20,237 nt of DNA from an uncultured Collinsella sp. (GTDB lineage: Bacteria; Actinomycetota; Coriobacteriia; Coriobacteriales; Coriobacteriaceae). The notes below the pieces were generated by a model. The model searched no databases. It saw only the letters and a list, made by a program, of their open reading frames with translations, and was not told the DNA's origin. This document shows, piece by piece, positions 8,298 to 13,942 of this stretch. Every line of letters begins with the position of its first letter. Position 1 is the stretch's first letter. Location: contig USBA01000014.1 of the NCBI GenBank assembly GCA_900552735.1, positions 1 to 20,237 on the forward strand, written 5' to 3'. A program made the position numbers and the translations under genes.

Positions 8298-8481
8298 TCG
8301 AGGTCTAATACTTTTCCGAGAAGTGAACGAGTCAAAATGGACCCCCGAAGCGTCGACACTTTTGAGATGCAATTTCCAGCGGTTTTGATTGTTGAATCCT
8401 GCGGTTTTGGCGTCAGAGAATGTCGATGCTTCGGGGGTCCAAATACAGCCGTTCACTTCTCGGAAAAGTATTAGACCTCGA
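8298..8481. repeat. 184-bp palindromic element with perfect 32-bp terminal inverted repeats
   Basis: Positions 8298-8329 and 8450-8481 are exact reverse complements (ends TCGAGGTCTAATACTTTTCC and inward). A second nested pair, 8338-8358 with 8421-8441, matches at 20 of 21 bases around GGACCCCCGAAGC. The unpaired centre has two GCGGTTTTG direct copies. There is no coding frame of substance and no clear target duplication. The structure suits a MITE-like or structured intergenic element between the convergent exporter and membrane-protein genes. Confidence 0.85.
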
Positions 8482-8523
8482 GATATAGACGATGTTTGCG
8501 AGCGGCAATTAGAGCGTAAGCCT

Positions 8524-9657
8524 TTAGTTCTTCTTTGCAGAGAGCATGAGCCTAATTTCCGGGTGGGTGTATTCGTCGAACTCTTCCTTGGGCTCGGTGT
8601 CAAAGGTGTAGTACGACTTGATAGATTCGTCCTCCGTCTTGATGCTGATTTCTTCATATAGGGATCCGGCTAAAAATGCCTGTTTAAATTCATCCGACAG
8701 GCTGCATGGCGTGAGGAGGTCCGGTGTGGCAACGGAAATGTCCAACCCGTTGAGCGGGGCGCAGAGCGTCGCGATATCCTGCTCGGCGCGGGCGAGGTTG
8801 TCTGCAGGGCTTGCCTCGGGGTCGATCTGACTGGTGTAATCGACGTCCGTGAGCATGCCATCTGCATCGAAAGAAAGGTAGACATAGGCTGCTTGAGCGC
8901 CGAGGTCATTATCGCGCAGATAGCCGATAATGCGGTAGCCGTAGTCGTGATACGACTCGTATGGGTCGTCTGCCGCGACGCGTTCGCACACGGGCTCCAA
9001 GGCATCTTGCGCGATGGCGAGCTGCTCGGCGGCTGCAGCCTTTCTTGCCTGAAGCTCGTTATTTCCCTGGACAAACTGCGGGATGTAGACGCCAAGCAGC
9101 ACAATGACGGGCAACACCGCGAGAGCTATGATCTGCTTCTTGACGCTTGGAATCGTCACACCGTATGCGTTTGCCATGGCCTCGGCATTGCTCGAGGTCT
9201 CGGCCAGCACGTCTGCCGCCGTGGTGACTGCCCCCACGGCGCCGGCGCCCTCGGCGGCACCGCCCAGGTTGCGCGCGAGATCGTTGTCGCTGTTCTTGAG
9301 CAGGCGGCCGGCAGCTTGCGTGGCAAGTACGCCGGCGACCTCCGCGGAACGGTCCTTGTTGGTCTGGGCTACCGCAAGCCTGCCCTGCAGCTCCTTCCAC
9401 TGTTTGCCCTGCATCCCAAAGCGTGGTGCAAGGGCGCAAAAGCAAAAGATGGCGAGCTCGATTACGGTGAGTGCGATGGCGGTATATATGCCCGCGGGTT
9501 GGAATTCCTTTTGGTGGAACGCGATATCGTTGATCATTTGGAGCGGCAACATCAACAGGCATGCTACGAACGACATGATGAGTGCGGTCGCTGCGATCTT
9601 GGGGTACATGCAGTACCGCTGGATGCGTTTCTTTTCTCGTTCGGTGAGCTGCTGCAT
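8524..9657 (-). CDS. Uncharacterised membrane protein with C-terminal external domain
   Basis: I do not recognise the family. From the chosen start (ATG 9657, weak GAGG 5 bases upstream) it is 377 residues. ATGs at 9675 and 9750 are in frame; the last would lie upstream of a TATACT box near 9705-9710 and is less likely. A basic N-terminus (TEREKKRIQRY) precedes two membrane helices (ALIMSFVACLLMLPLQMI and AIALTVIELAIFCFCALA). A cytosolic Ala/Gly-rich section of about 100 residues (AAEGAGAVGAVTTAADVLAE) follows, then a third helix (IIALAVLPVIVLLGVYIP), a short coiled coil (ELQARKAAAAEQLAIAQDAL), and an acidic domain of about 140 residues probably outside the cell. No enzyme motif is visible. 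It stands alone between repeat elements. Confidence 0.75.
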   Translation of the reverse strand: MQQLTEREKKRIQRYCMYPKIAATALIMSFVACLLMLPLQMINDIAFHQKEFQPAGIYTAIALTVIELAIFCFCALAPRFGMQGKQWKELQGRLAVAQTNKDRSAEVAGVLATQAAGRLLKNSDNDLARNLGGAAEGAGAVGAVTTAADVLAETSSNAEAMANAYGVTIPSVKKQIIALAVLPVIVLLGVYIPQFVQGNNELQARKAAAAEQLAIAQDALEPVCERVAADDPYESYHDYGYRIIGYLRDNDLGAQAAYVYLSFDADGMLTDVDYTSQIDPEASPADNLARAEQDIATLCAPLNGLDISVATPDLLTPCSLSDEFKQAFLAGSLYEEISIKTEDESIKSYYTFDTEPKEEFDEYTHPEIRLMLSAKKN

Positions 9658-10020
9658 GGGGGCCTCGACTCTCATCGTTTTTGGGCGATGCGCACACGCT
9701 CTTGAGTATAGATGAGTGGAGGGTGTCTGTTGTTCATACATAGCGGTCAACAGCGTGCTGTTGGTGATCGCTTGATCGTGGGCGCCATCTTTTAGAGCAT
9801 GAAGCCGTTATCTAAGGAAAAGTGGCGAGCGAGGGAGCCGCTGTGAAGCGGCCCCATTTGCTGTTCGTGGACACCGTTCACCTTCATTGCACAGGGACGG
9901 CTGGAGGGCTGGTTGGCATCAAGTAACTGCCTCCGCCTTGTGGGTCGCCTCAAGGACAAGGCATAATGCATGTGACAAAGGGGCAGTCCCTTTGCCGCAT
10001 TGATCTGAGAGTAGATGTTG
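9658..10020. other. Gene-free intergenic stretch
   Basis: This stretch separates the divergent membrane-protein and Dus genes. It holds a perfect palindrome CAACAGCGTGCTGTTG (9748-9763), a GCCGCT-GTGA-AGCGGC hairpin near 9837-9852, and the degenerate repeat at 9970-10000. No coding frame in it looks real. Confidence 0.6.
9970..10000. repeat. Degenerate copy of the GTGACAAAGGGAC palindrome
   Basis: ATGTGACAAAGGGGCAGTCC and the facing CCCTTTGCCGCAT pair with two mismatches. It lies 20 bases upstream of the Dus start and resembles the copy at 8251-8282. It would fall in the Dus mRNA leader if transcription starts upstream. Confidence 0.65.
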
Positions 10021-10974
10021 ATGATTCTATCGTTGGCCCCCATGGAGGGGATTACCGGGCATGTGTTCCGTCGCGTGCATGCGGAGTGCTTTGGCGCGCT
10101 CGATTGTTATTACACGCCGTTTTTGCCGCCGCCGCGGGTGGGAAACCGCTTTGGCGGCAAGGCGTTTAAGGAGATCGATCCTGCCAATAACCAGGGGCTC
10201 AACGTAGTGCCTCAGCTGATGTCCAAGAATGCGGACGAGTTTGTGTGGGCGGCACAGGTGCTCGCCGACATGGGCTACCGCGAGGTCAATCTCAACCTTG
10301 GCTGCCCCTCGGGGACGGTTGTTGCCAAGGGCAAAGGATCGGGCTTTTTGCGCAACTTGGATGAGCTTGAGGTGTTCTTGAGTGACGTGTGTGAGCGCTC
10401 TCCGCTGCCGGTATCGGTCAAGACCAGGTTGGGGTTGGAGAGCGACGACGAATACGAGCGCGTGCTCGATTTGTATTGCCGCATGCCGCTGGCAGAGCTG
10501 ATCGTGCATCCGCGCGTGCAAAAGGACCGCTATACGGGCTCGCCGCGCAAGGAGTTTTACGGCGAGACGCTGGAACGTGCGCCGTTTCCGGTGGCATACA
10601 ACGGCGATATTTTTGATCTTGAGGACATGGATGCGCTGGTGGAGGCCTATCCCGGCACACGTCATGTAATGCTGGGGCGCGGCCTGCTCGCGAACCCCGC
10701 TCTGGCTCGCATGGTTAAGGGCGGCCCTGCTGCCACGACAGCCGAGCTGTGGCGTTTCCATGACACGCTGTTTGCTGCCTATGCAGAAGAGGTTGGCGGT
10801 AACGCGGTCTTTCGTATGAAGGAGTGGTGGTTCTACGCCAAGTGCGCCTTCACCGACCCCACTACCGTTCACAAGCTCGTACGTAAGACCAAAAAGGTCG
10901 ACGAATACCGCGCCGCCGTCGAGCGCGTCTTTCGCGAGCAGCCGCTTGCGCCCATAGCCCGCTTCCACGGCTAG
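10021..10974 (+). CDS. tRNA-dihydrouridine synthase family protein
   Basis: A 317-residue FMN-dependent TIM-barrel protein of the Dus family, which reduces uridine to dihydrouridine in tRNA loops with NADPH. The N-terminus LSLAPMEGITGHVFR is the family signature. The catalytic Cys95 lies in VNLNLGCPSG, the FMN phosphate contacts in ELIVHPRVQKDRYTG and YNGDIFD, and the later MLGRGLLANPAL is conserved. Its length is normal. Start chosen at ATG 10021 because the purine-rich GAGAG ends 9 bases upstream; ATG 10015 is also possible and would add two residues. The gene stands alone between palindromic repeats. Sequence alone does not say whether it is DusA-, DusB- or DusC-like, so no symbol is given. 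Confidence 0.93.
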   Translation: MILSLAPMEGITGHVFRRVHAECFGALDCYYTPFLPPPRVGNRFGGKAFKEIDPANNQGLNVVPQLMSKNADEFVWAAQVLADMGYREVNLNLGCPSGTVVAKGKGSGFLRNLDELEVFLSDVCERSPLPVSVKTRLGLESDDEYERVLDLYCRMPLAELIVHPRVQKDRYTGSPRKEFYGETLERAPFPVAYNGDIFDLEDMDALVEAYPGTRHVMLGRGLLANPALARMVKGGPAATTAELWRFHDTLFAAYAEEVGGNAVFRMKEWWFYAKCAFTDPTTVHKLVRKTKKVDEYRAAVERVFREQPLAPIARFHG

Positions 10975-10975
10975 C

Positions 10976-11031
10976 TAGTCATTGGGGACGTTCTTTAACG
11001 ACTAGTCATTTAAGAACGTCCCCAATGACTA
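10976..11031. repeat. 56-bp hairpin repeat, copy 1 (AGTCATTGGGGACGTTC type)
   Basis: Arms TAGTCATTGGGGACGTTCTT and the reverse complement ending in CGTCCCCAATGACTA pair perfectly over about 20 bases around ACTAGTCAT. It lies one base after the Dus stop codon. A second copy of identical length is at 12598-12653. It may help terminate the Dus transcript. Confidence 0.85.
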
Positions 11032-11045
11032 TCTCTGCAAAAAAC

Positions 11046-11100
11046 TGTACAGCAGCATCCAAAGATGTCGAAAAATGTCGACTTTGGATGCTGGTGTACA
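11046..11100. repeat. Second hairpin repeat family, TGTACAGCAGCATCCAAAG
   Basis: 19-base arms (11046-11064 and 11082-11100) match at 18 of 19 positions. The loop contains ATGTCGA twice (ATGTCGAAAAATGTCGA). It lies directly downstream of the ribbon-helix-helix gene and 15 bases from the previous hairpin. It could act as a terminator for either side. Confidence 0.8.
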
Positions 11101-11120
11101 TGTTTGGGTGTGGTGGGTAA

Positions 11121-11387
11121 CTAGGCAATCATTGCATCAAGCGTGATGAGCTCCCTGAGTCGCTCCGTGCGTGTTTGCCCATGGCGCTTTGCTTTTGCGT
11201 CAAAGGCTTCAAGGACCGATTCACCCACACGTGCGGATAAAACAACGCTTGGCTCGTCAGAAATCGGCGGCCTTCCCAGCTTGATGGTGCGACCCTTCGG
11301 CCACTCATCTTTTTCGTATGCCTCCGCGGCTTTCTCCAACTCTCCGGGGGCAAACCCCATCATCTTTTCGAGCTGCTTAGCGTCCAT
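11121..11387 (-). CDS. Ribbon-helix-helix (CopG-like) protein, possible orphan antitoxin
   Basis: An 88-residue protein from ATG 11387, with TAGGAGG ending 4 bases upstream. The frame is open further up but crosses the promoter. Residues about 1-30 are helical and acidic (QLEKMMGFAPGELEKAAEAY). The segment PSVVLSARVGESVLEAFDAK with KRHGQTRTERLRELI has the strand-helix-helix pattern of CopG/ribbon-helix-helix DNA-binding proteins. Such proteins are usually antitoxins or repressors of their own promoter; a matching palindrome sits on the promoter at 11441-11462. No toxin gene is recognisable on either side: downstream there are only hairpin repeats, and the gene upstream (11502-12014) is unlike known toxins. 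Assignment to the fold is likely; the antitoxin role is inference. Confidence 0.75.
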   Translation of the reverse strand: MDAKQLEKMMGFAPGELEKAAEAYEKDEWPKGRTIKLGRPPISDEPSVVLSARVGESVLEAFDAKAKRHGQTRTERLRELITLDAMIA

Positions 11388-11440
11388 AGCGCCTCCTATC
11401 GATCGACATAATGGCGAGCGTCGGTTCTCGGAATCTCTTT

Positions 11441-11470
11441 TTGTATACAGTTTTGTAGACAAAAAAACAA
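11441..11470 (-). promoter_or_regulatory. Promoter with overlapping palindromic operator
   Basis: On the minus strand, TTGTTT (11470-11465), a 17-base spacer and TATACA (11447-11442) form a good promoter about 55 bases ahead of the ribbon-helix-helix start. The palindrome TTGTATAC-N6-GTAGACAA (11441-11462, 7 of 8 positions paired) covers the -10 box and spacer, as expected for autorepression by a ribbon-helix-helix dimer pair. Confidence 0.6.
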
Positions 11471-11501
11471 GCAGTTAATAGGGCTAAGCAGACTGTTTTG
11501 G

Positions 11502-12014
11502 TTAGCTAGCCAATGGGGATTTCAGATTGGGGTCAGGTGGGTTGATGAATTCTTCTGGAAGCTGAATGGGGTGTTCGCCTCGCATGACACGGGTATAGCT
11601 TTGGTTCAGGCTTCTTCTCATGAATATTTCTGCCTTTTTTGCTTCGTCTGGATGGATGATTGCCTCTTGCCGTGGGACATCAAGTGGAAAGTCTTCCATG
11701 AGCTTCTCGTATCCTGGATCGGAGATTCCTGCGATGCAGTCGATCCAGAGAAAAGGTTGATACAGTCTTGCACCCGCGACGACGGCAAATAGGTCCCCAG
11801 CCCTTATAATCGGTTCCTCGTTGGGTTTGATGTCGCTAAGAGGCCGAGACGCCGTGAAGGTGTTGTCGCGGTAAAGGTCGACTTTGGCTTTGGCTCCACA
11901 AACACATACGAGATACTCTAGGGTTTGGACTTCTTCGGATTCGGCAATGGCCTTCTCTATACCGGCGATTTCTGCCAAGCTGCTTACTCGAATCAGTGAT
12001 TCTTGGTATCCCAT
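11502..12014 (-). CDS. Uncharacterised 170-residue protein
   Basis: Not recognised. The start ATG 12014 has GAGAGGA about 8 bases upstream. The protein has no signal peptide or membrane helix. Visible features are an N-terminal helix (IAGIEKAIAESEEVQTLEY), a short motif LVCVCGAKAKVDLY with two close cysteines, a hydrophobic strand region (LFAVVAGARLYQPFLWIDCI), and a Pro-rich C-terminus (LPEEFINPPDPNLKSP). It reads as a soluble alpha/beta protein. It lies between the ribbon-helix-helix gene and a decayed DUF1016 gene on the same strand, in a stretch with lower G+C than its surroundings, so it is probably part of acquired accessory DNA. I would not assign a toxin or nuclease role on this evidence. 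Confidence 0.65.
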   Translation of the reverse strand: MGYQESLIRVSSLAEIAGIEKAIAESEEVQTLEYLVCVCGAKAKVDLYRDNTFTASRPLSDIKPNEEPIIRAGDLFAVVAGARLYQPFLWIDCIAGISDPGYEKLMEDFPLDVPRQEAIIHPDEAKKAEIFMRRSLNQSYTRVMRGEHPIQLPEEFINPPDPNLKSPLAS

Positions 12015-12105
12015 GTCTAATTCCTCTCGTCTTGCTCTAAATAAAGGGATCGACTGTCTTTTCCACTGCTGCCTTGCGCGTGGCTCTAGGGGTCGGTGGA
12101 CTCGT

Positions 12106-12342
12106 CTTCATCAGTCTTCGATGGCGAGACCAACTCAATTCATGACATAGTGTGTTTCGAATTAGGGACACCTAATAGAAAAGGGCCGTATTGTCCTTAT
12201 ATGCCTCGACCATCGTCGAGTTGATGGCACGTTCAACGTGGGAACGAGCGTGCTCGAGGGTTTTTCTGACAGATGTGTAGACATATTCTTCATCTGGCAG
12301 TGCAGGCTCGATGATATTTTGGGTTGATAATTGTTTTGCCAT
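12106..12342 (-). pseudogene. Decayed DUF1016 (YhcG-like) nuclease-family gene
   Basis: The gene keeps a good start (ATG 12342, AGGAG 9 bases upstream). Its first 49 residues (LPDEEYVYTSVRKTLEHARS.., VERAINSTMVEAY) match the DUF1016 N-terminal helical domain of PDDEXK-superfamily proteins. It stops after 56 codons at TAG 12172-12174. Directly after that stop, in the same frame, come VSLIRNTLCHELSWSRHRRL, typical of the family's downstream segment (FYQ.FPIRN.L..ELSWSHYR), so the TAG probably replaced a CAG Gln codon. An internal in-frame deletion lies between the two parts. A weak tail, SRSLYLEQ, in another frame down to about 12025 may be more of it. The nuclease domain is lost; no function is expected. 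Confidence 0.75.
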
Positions 12343-12542
12343 AACGATGCACTCCTGTGTGACTCACGGATAACGGAAACGTTTGGTTGTGAGTGCCGTT
12401 CTTTGATGGCGACGGCGAACAGGAGCGCAGCCTGTCTGAGGTGGGCGAGTGCAGTAACCACCGATCTTACTTACCGAACCCGCTCCAGCGTGTCATTGGG
12501 GACCTCCGCGGGAGCTCTCGACCAGTCTCATACCTCGATGCG

Positions 12543-12572
12543 AGTATAACATTAATATCAAACGCATGTTCG
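12543..12572 (-). promoter_or_regulatory. LexA/SOS-box-like operator with -10 box
   Basis: On the minus strand CGAACATGCGTTTG (12572-12559) matches 13 of 14 positions of the Gram-positive LexA consensus CGAACRNRYGTTYC. TATACT (12548-12543) follows 10 bases later, so the box would sit over the -35 region. The nearest gene in that direction is the decayed DUF1016 gene, about 200 bases downstream. Confidence 0.5.
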
Positions 12573-12597
12573 ATAAACTTGAGGAACTGATTCTCAC

Positions 12598-12653
12598 TAG
12601 TCGTTGGGGGCGTTCTTTAAGGACTAGTCATTTAAGTGCGTCCCCAACGACTA
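12598..12653. repeat. 56-bp hairpin repeat, copy 2 (AGTCGTTGGGGGCGTTC type)
   Basis: Same length and layout as 10976-11031, including the ACTAGTCATTTAAG centre. The outer stem stays paired although bases differ: the A-T pair six bases in from each end of copy 1 is G-C here. It lies 22 bases downstream of the glutaredoxin stop. Confidence 0.85.
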
Positions 12654-12675
12654 TGGGACGGACGGGATGCGCGTA

Positions 12676-12921
12676 CTAGAGCAGGTTTTCCTGCACCCAC
12701 GCGATGATGTCGCTCGATTCGTAGAGCGGCTTTCCGTCGATGAACAGGCAGGGAACCTGGCGTTTTCCTCCGACGGCGATGAGCGCCTGCTCGGCATCGG
12801 GGTCGGTCGAGATATTGCGCTCGGGAATGGTCACGCCGTTATCGGCCAAAAAGCGCTTGACCTTTATGCAATACGGGCAGCCGGTCATAACGTACAGCGT
12901 GAGCTCGTGATCAGTAGCCAT
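12676..12921 (-). CDS. Glutaredoxin-like protein
   Basis: An 81-residue protein starting at ATG 12921, with GGAG 4 bases upstream; an in-frame ATG at 12960 lacks a site. The N-terminal strand leads to GCPYC (Cys15, Cys18), the dithiol glutaredoxin motif. Further on are the cis-Pro segment KRQVPCLFIDG and the C-terminal YESSDIIAWVQENL, which normally binds glutathione or its substitute. The length is typical for a single-domain glutaredoxin. These enzymes reduce disulfides or mixed thiol adducts in the cytosol; which low-molecular-weight thiol serves here is unknown. The gene lies 51 bases downstream of the XRE/TipAS regulator on the same strand and is probably co-transcribed with it. Confidence 0.88.
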   Translation of the reverse strand: MATDHELTLYVMTGCPYCIKVKRFLADNGVTIPERNISTDPDAEQALIAVGGKRQVPCLFIDGKPLYESSDIIAWVQENLL

Positions 12922-12972
12922 GGATCTCCAATCGGTTGAGGTTTCGATTGAAATACCCAAAGCCGCTGCGGT

Positions 12973-13800
12973 CTATGCGTGAGCCGACGACGACTCGATC
13001 GCCTGGACCAGAAAAGCCGTGGCGCCGGTGCCGCAGGGCTTGTCGTAGTAGTCAACAAAGCGCTGATCGGCAAGATAGCCGTGGGCGAGGCCCAGGTATG
13101 CTTCGTCTTGGGGTTCGTGTCCCCAGTTGAGACCAATCCAACGACGATGCATCGCGACAAGCTTGCGAGCCTCGCTTCCGTCCGCATCGCCATCGCCCAT
13201 GGCGATCGATAGCTGGCCCAGAACAGCGCGTTCAAGTTCCTTCATGTCGTTCCATGTCTCGGGGTCCATGTCCAGCAGCGCTTCGTTTGCCGCATCGATA
13301 GCCTCATCGCCATAGCGCGCCCGGGCTTCGGCACCGTAGCGCTCCTCGTTTTCCTGCACGGTGCGCCAGCGCTCCAGTTGCGGCAGGACGGCGCCCATGA
13401 GCGAGACGGCTTCGTCGAGCGACATGCCGGTGTTTTGCGCCAGCCGCGGGGCACAGTCCTCGATCATCGCCTCCATCGTGGTGTCGTAGGTGTACTTGCC
13501 GTGGTCGTAGCACCACTTGCAGTAATGGTCGGTCGTGGCGCCCGCGGCGTCGGTGCCGCAGTCGTTGGGCGTGAGTATCATGCCGCAGCTCTGACAATAG
13601 TGCTCGGGCATTTCGAGCAGGTGGGACAGGGGCTCGCCGGTTACGGCGGCAATGAGCTTCATCATGTCGATGCCCGGTGTGACCTCGCCGCGTTCCCAAC
13701 GGCTGACGGCTTGGCGCGTGACGAAGAGCTTGGCGGCGAGCTGCTCCTGGGTAAGGTGATGGACGCGACGGACAGCGATGAGCTTTTCTGCAAAGGCCAT
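12973..13800 (-). CDS. XRE regulator with zinc ribbon and TipAS-like sensor domain
   Basis: A 275-residue protein with AAAGGAG 5 bases before its ATG. Residues about 5-60 are an XRE/Cro-type helix-turn-helix (LTQEQLAAKLFVTRQAVSRW). Residues 66-105 form a zinc ribbon of the type found next to TipAS domains, with Cys69-Cys72 (HYCQSCGM) and Cys94-Cys97 (HYCKWC). The rest resembles the TipAS drug-binding domain: RYGDEAIDAANEA, then ARKLVAMHRRWI, YLGLAHGYLADQRFVDYYDK and AFLVQAI. Classic TipA has a MerR-type DNA-binding domain; here an XRE domain takes its place. The protein probably senses a small amphipathic or electrophilic ligand and regulates itself and the glutaredoxin downstream. Ligand and targets are inferred, not shown. 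Confidence 0.88.
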   Translation of the reverse strand: MAFAEKLIAVRRVHHLTQEQLAAKLFVTRQAVSRWERGEVTPGIDMMKLIAAVTGEPLSHLLEMPEHYCQSCGMILTPNDCGTDAAGATTDHYCKWCYDHGKYTYDTTMEAMIEDCAPRLAQNTGMSLDEAVSLMGAVLPQLERWRTVQENEERYGAEARARYGDEAIDAANEALLDMDPETWNDMKELERAVLGQLSIAMGDGDADGSEARKLVAMHRRWIGLNWGHEPQDEAYLGLAHGYLADQRFVDYYDKPCGTGATAFLVQAIESSSAHA

Positions 13801-13830
13801 AGCGGCTCCTTTCTGCTGGTTGATGGCTTA

Positions 13831-13874
13831 AGCATACGCGGCAGCCGGCACCCTTCCAAGCAACCGTTGGTTGC
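13831..13874 (-). promoter_or_regulatory. Promoter of the XRE/TipAS gene with adjacent palindrome
   Basis: On the minus strand TTGGAA (13859-13854) and TATGCT (13836-13831) are 17 bases apart, about 30 bases ahead of the start codon. The palindrome GCAACCAACGGTTGC (13874-13860) abuts the -35 box and is a candidate operator for the XRE protein or an activator. Confidence 0.45.
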
Positions 13875-13927
13875 ACGACGGGGGACCGTGGCGAAGAATT
13901 GCGCGCAATGCCCCACGCCTCCATGCC

Positions 13928-13942
13928 GTACAATGACCGGCA
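13928..13942 (+). promoter_or_regulatory. Possible leaderless promoter of trmO
   Basis: TACAAT resembles a -10 box and ends 8 bases before ATG 13942. No Shine-Dalgarno sequence lies between, and no convincing -35 box was found. Confidence 0.3.

Larger units (their letters stand above)
12343..12675. other. Gene-free accessory intergenic stretch
   Basis: No convincing gene. It holds the SOS-box-like site and TATACT box (12543-12572), a 9-codon minus-strand frame with a strong GGAGG site (12466-12495, MTRWSGFGK), and the 56-bp hairpin repeat at 12598-12653. The mini-frame could be a leader peptide or the stub of a lost gene. Confidence 0.5.

Noticed and set aside
8298..8481. CRISPR or attachment site
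   Set aside because: The repeat is inverted, not a spaced direct array, and no integrase, cas gene or tRNA is near.
9748..9763. CAACAGC-GT-GCTGTTG palindrome as an operator
   Set aside because: Perfect but short, about 90 bases upstream of the chosen start, and no regulator is linked, so it was not called as a regulatory feature.
10027..10968. 313-codon minus-strand frame opposite the Dus gene
   Set aside because: Covers exactly the Dus coding region in antisense, with no independent evidence.
12162..12461. 99-codon minus-strand frame over the DUF1016 region
   Set aside because: A different frame from the one that shows DUF1016 homology; Ser/Arg-rich with no good start.
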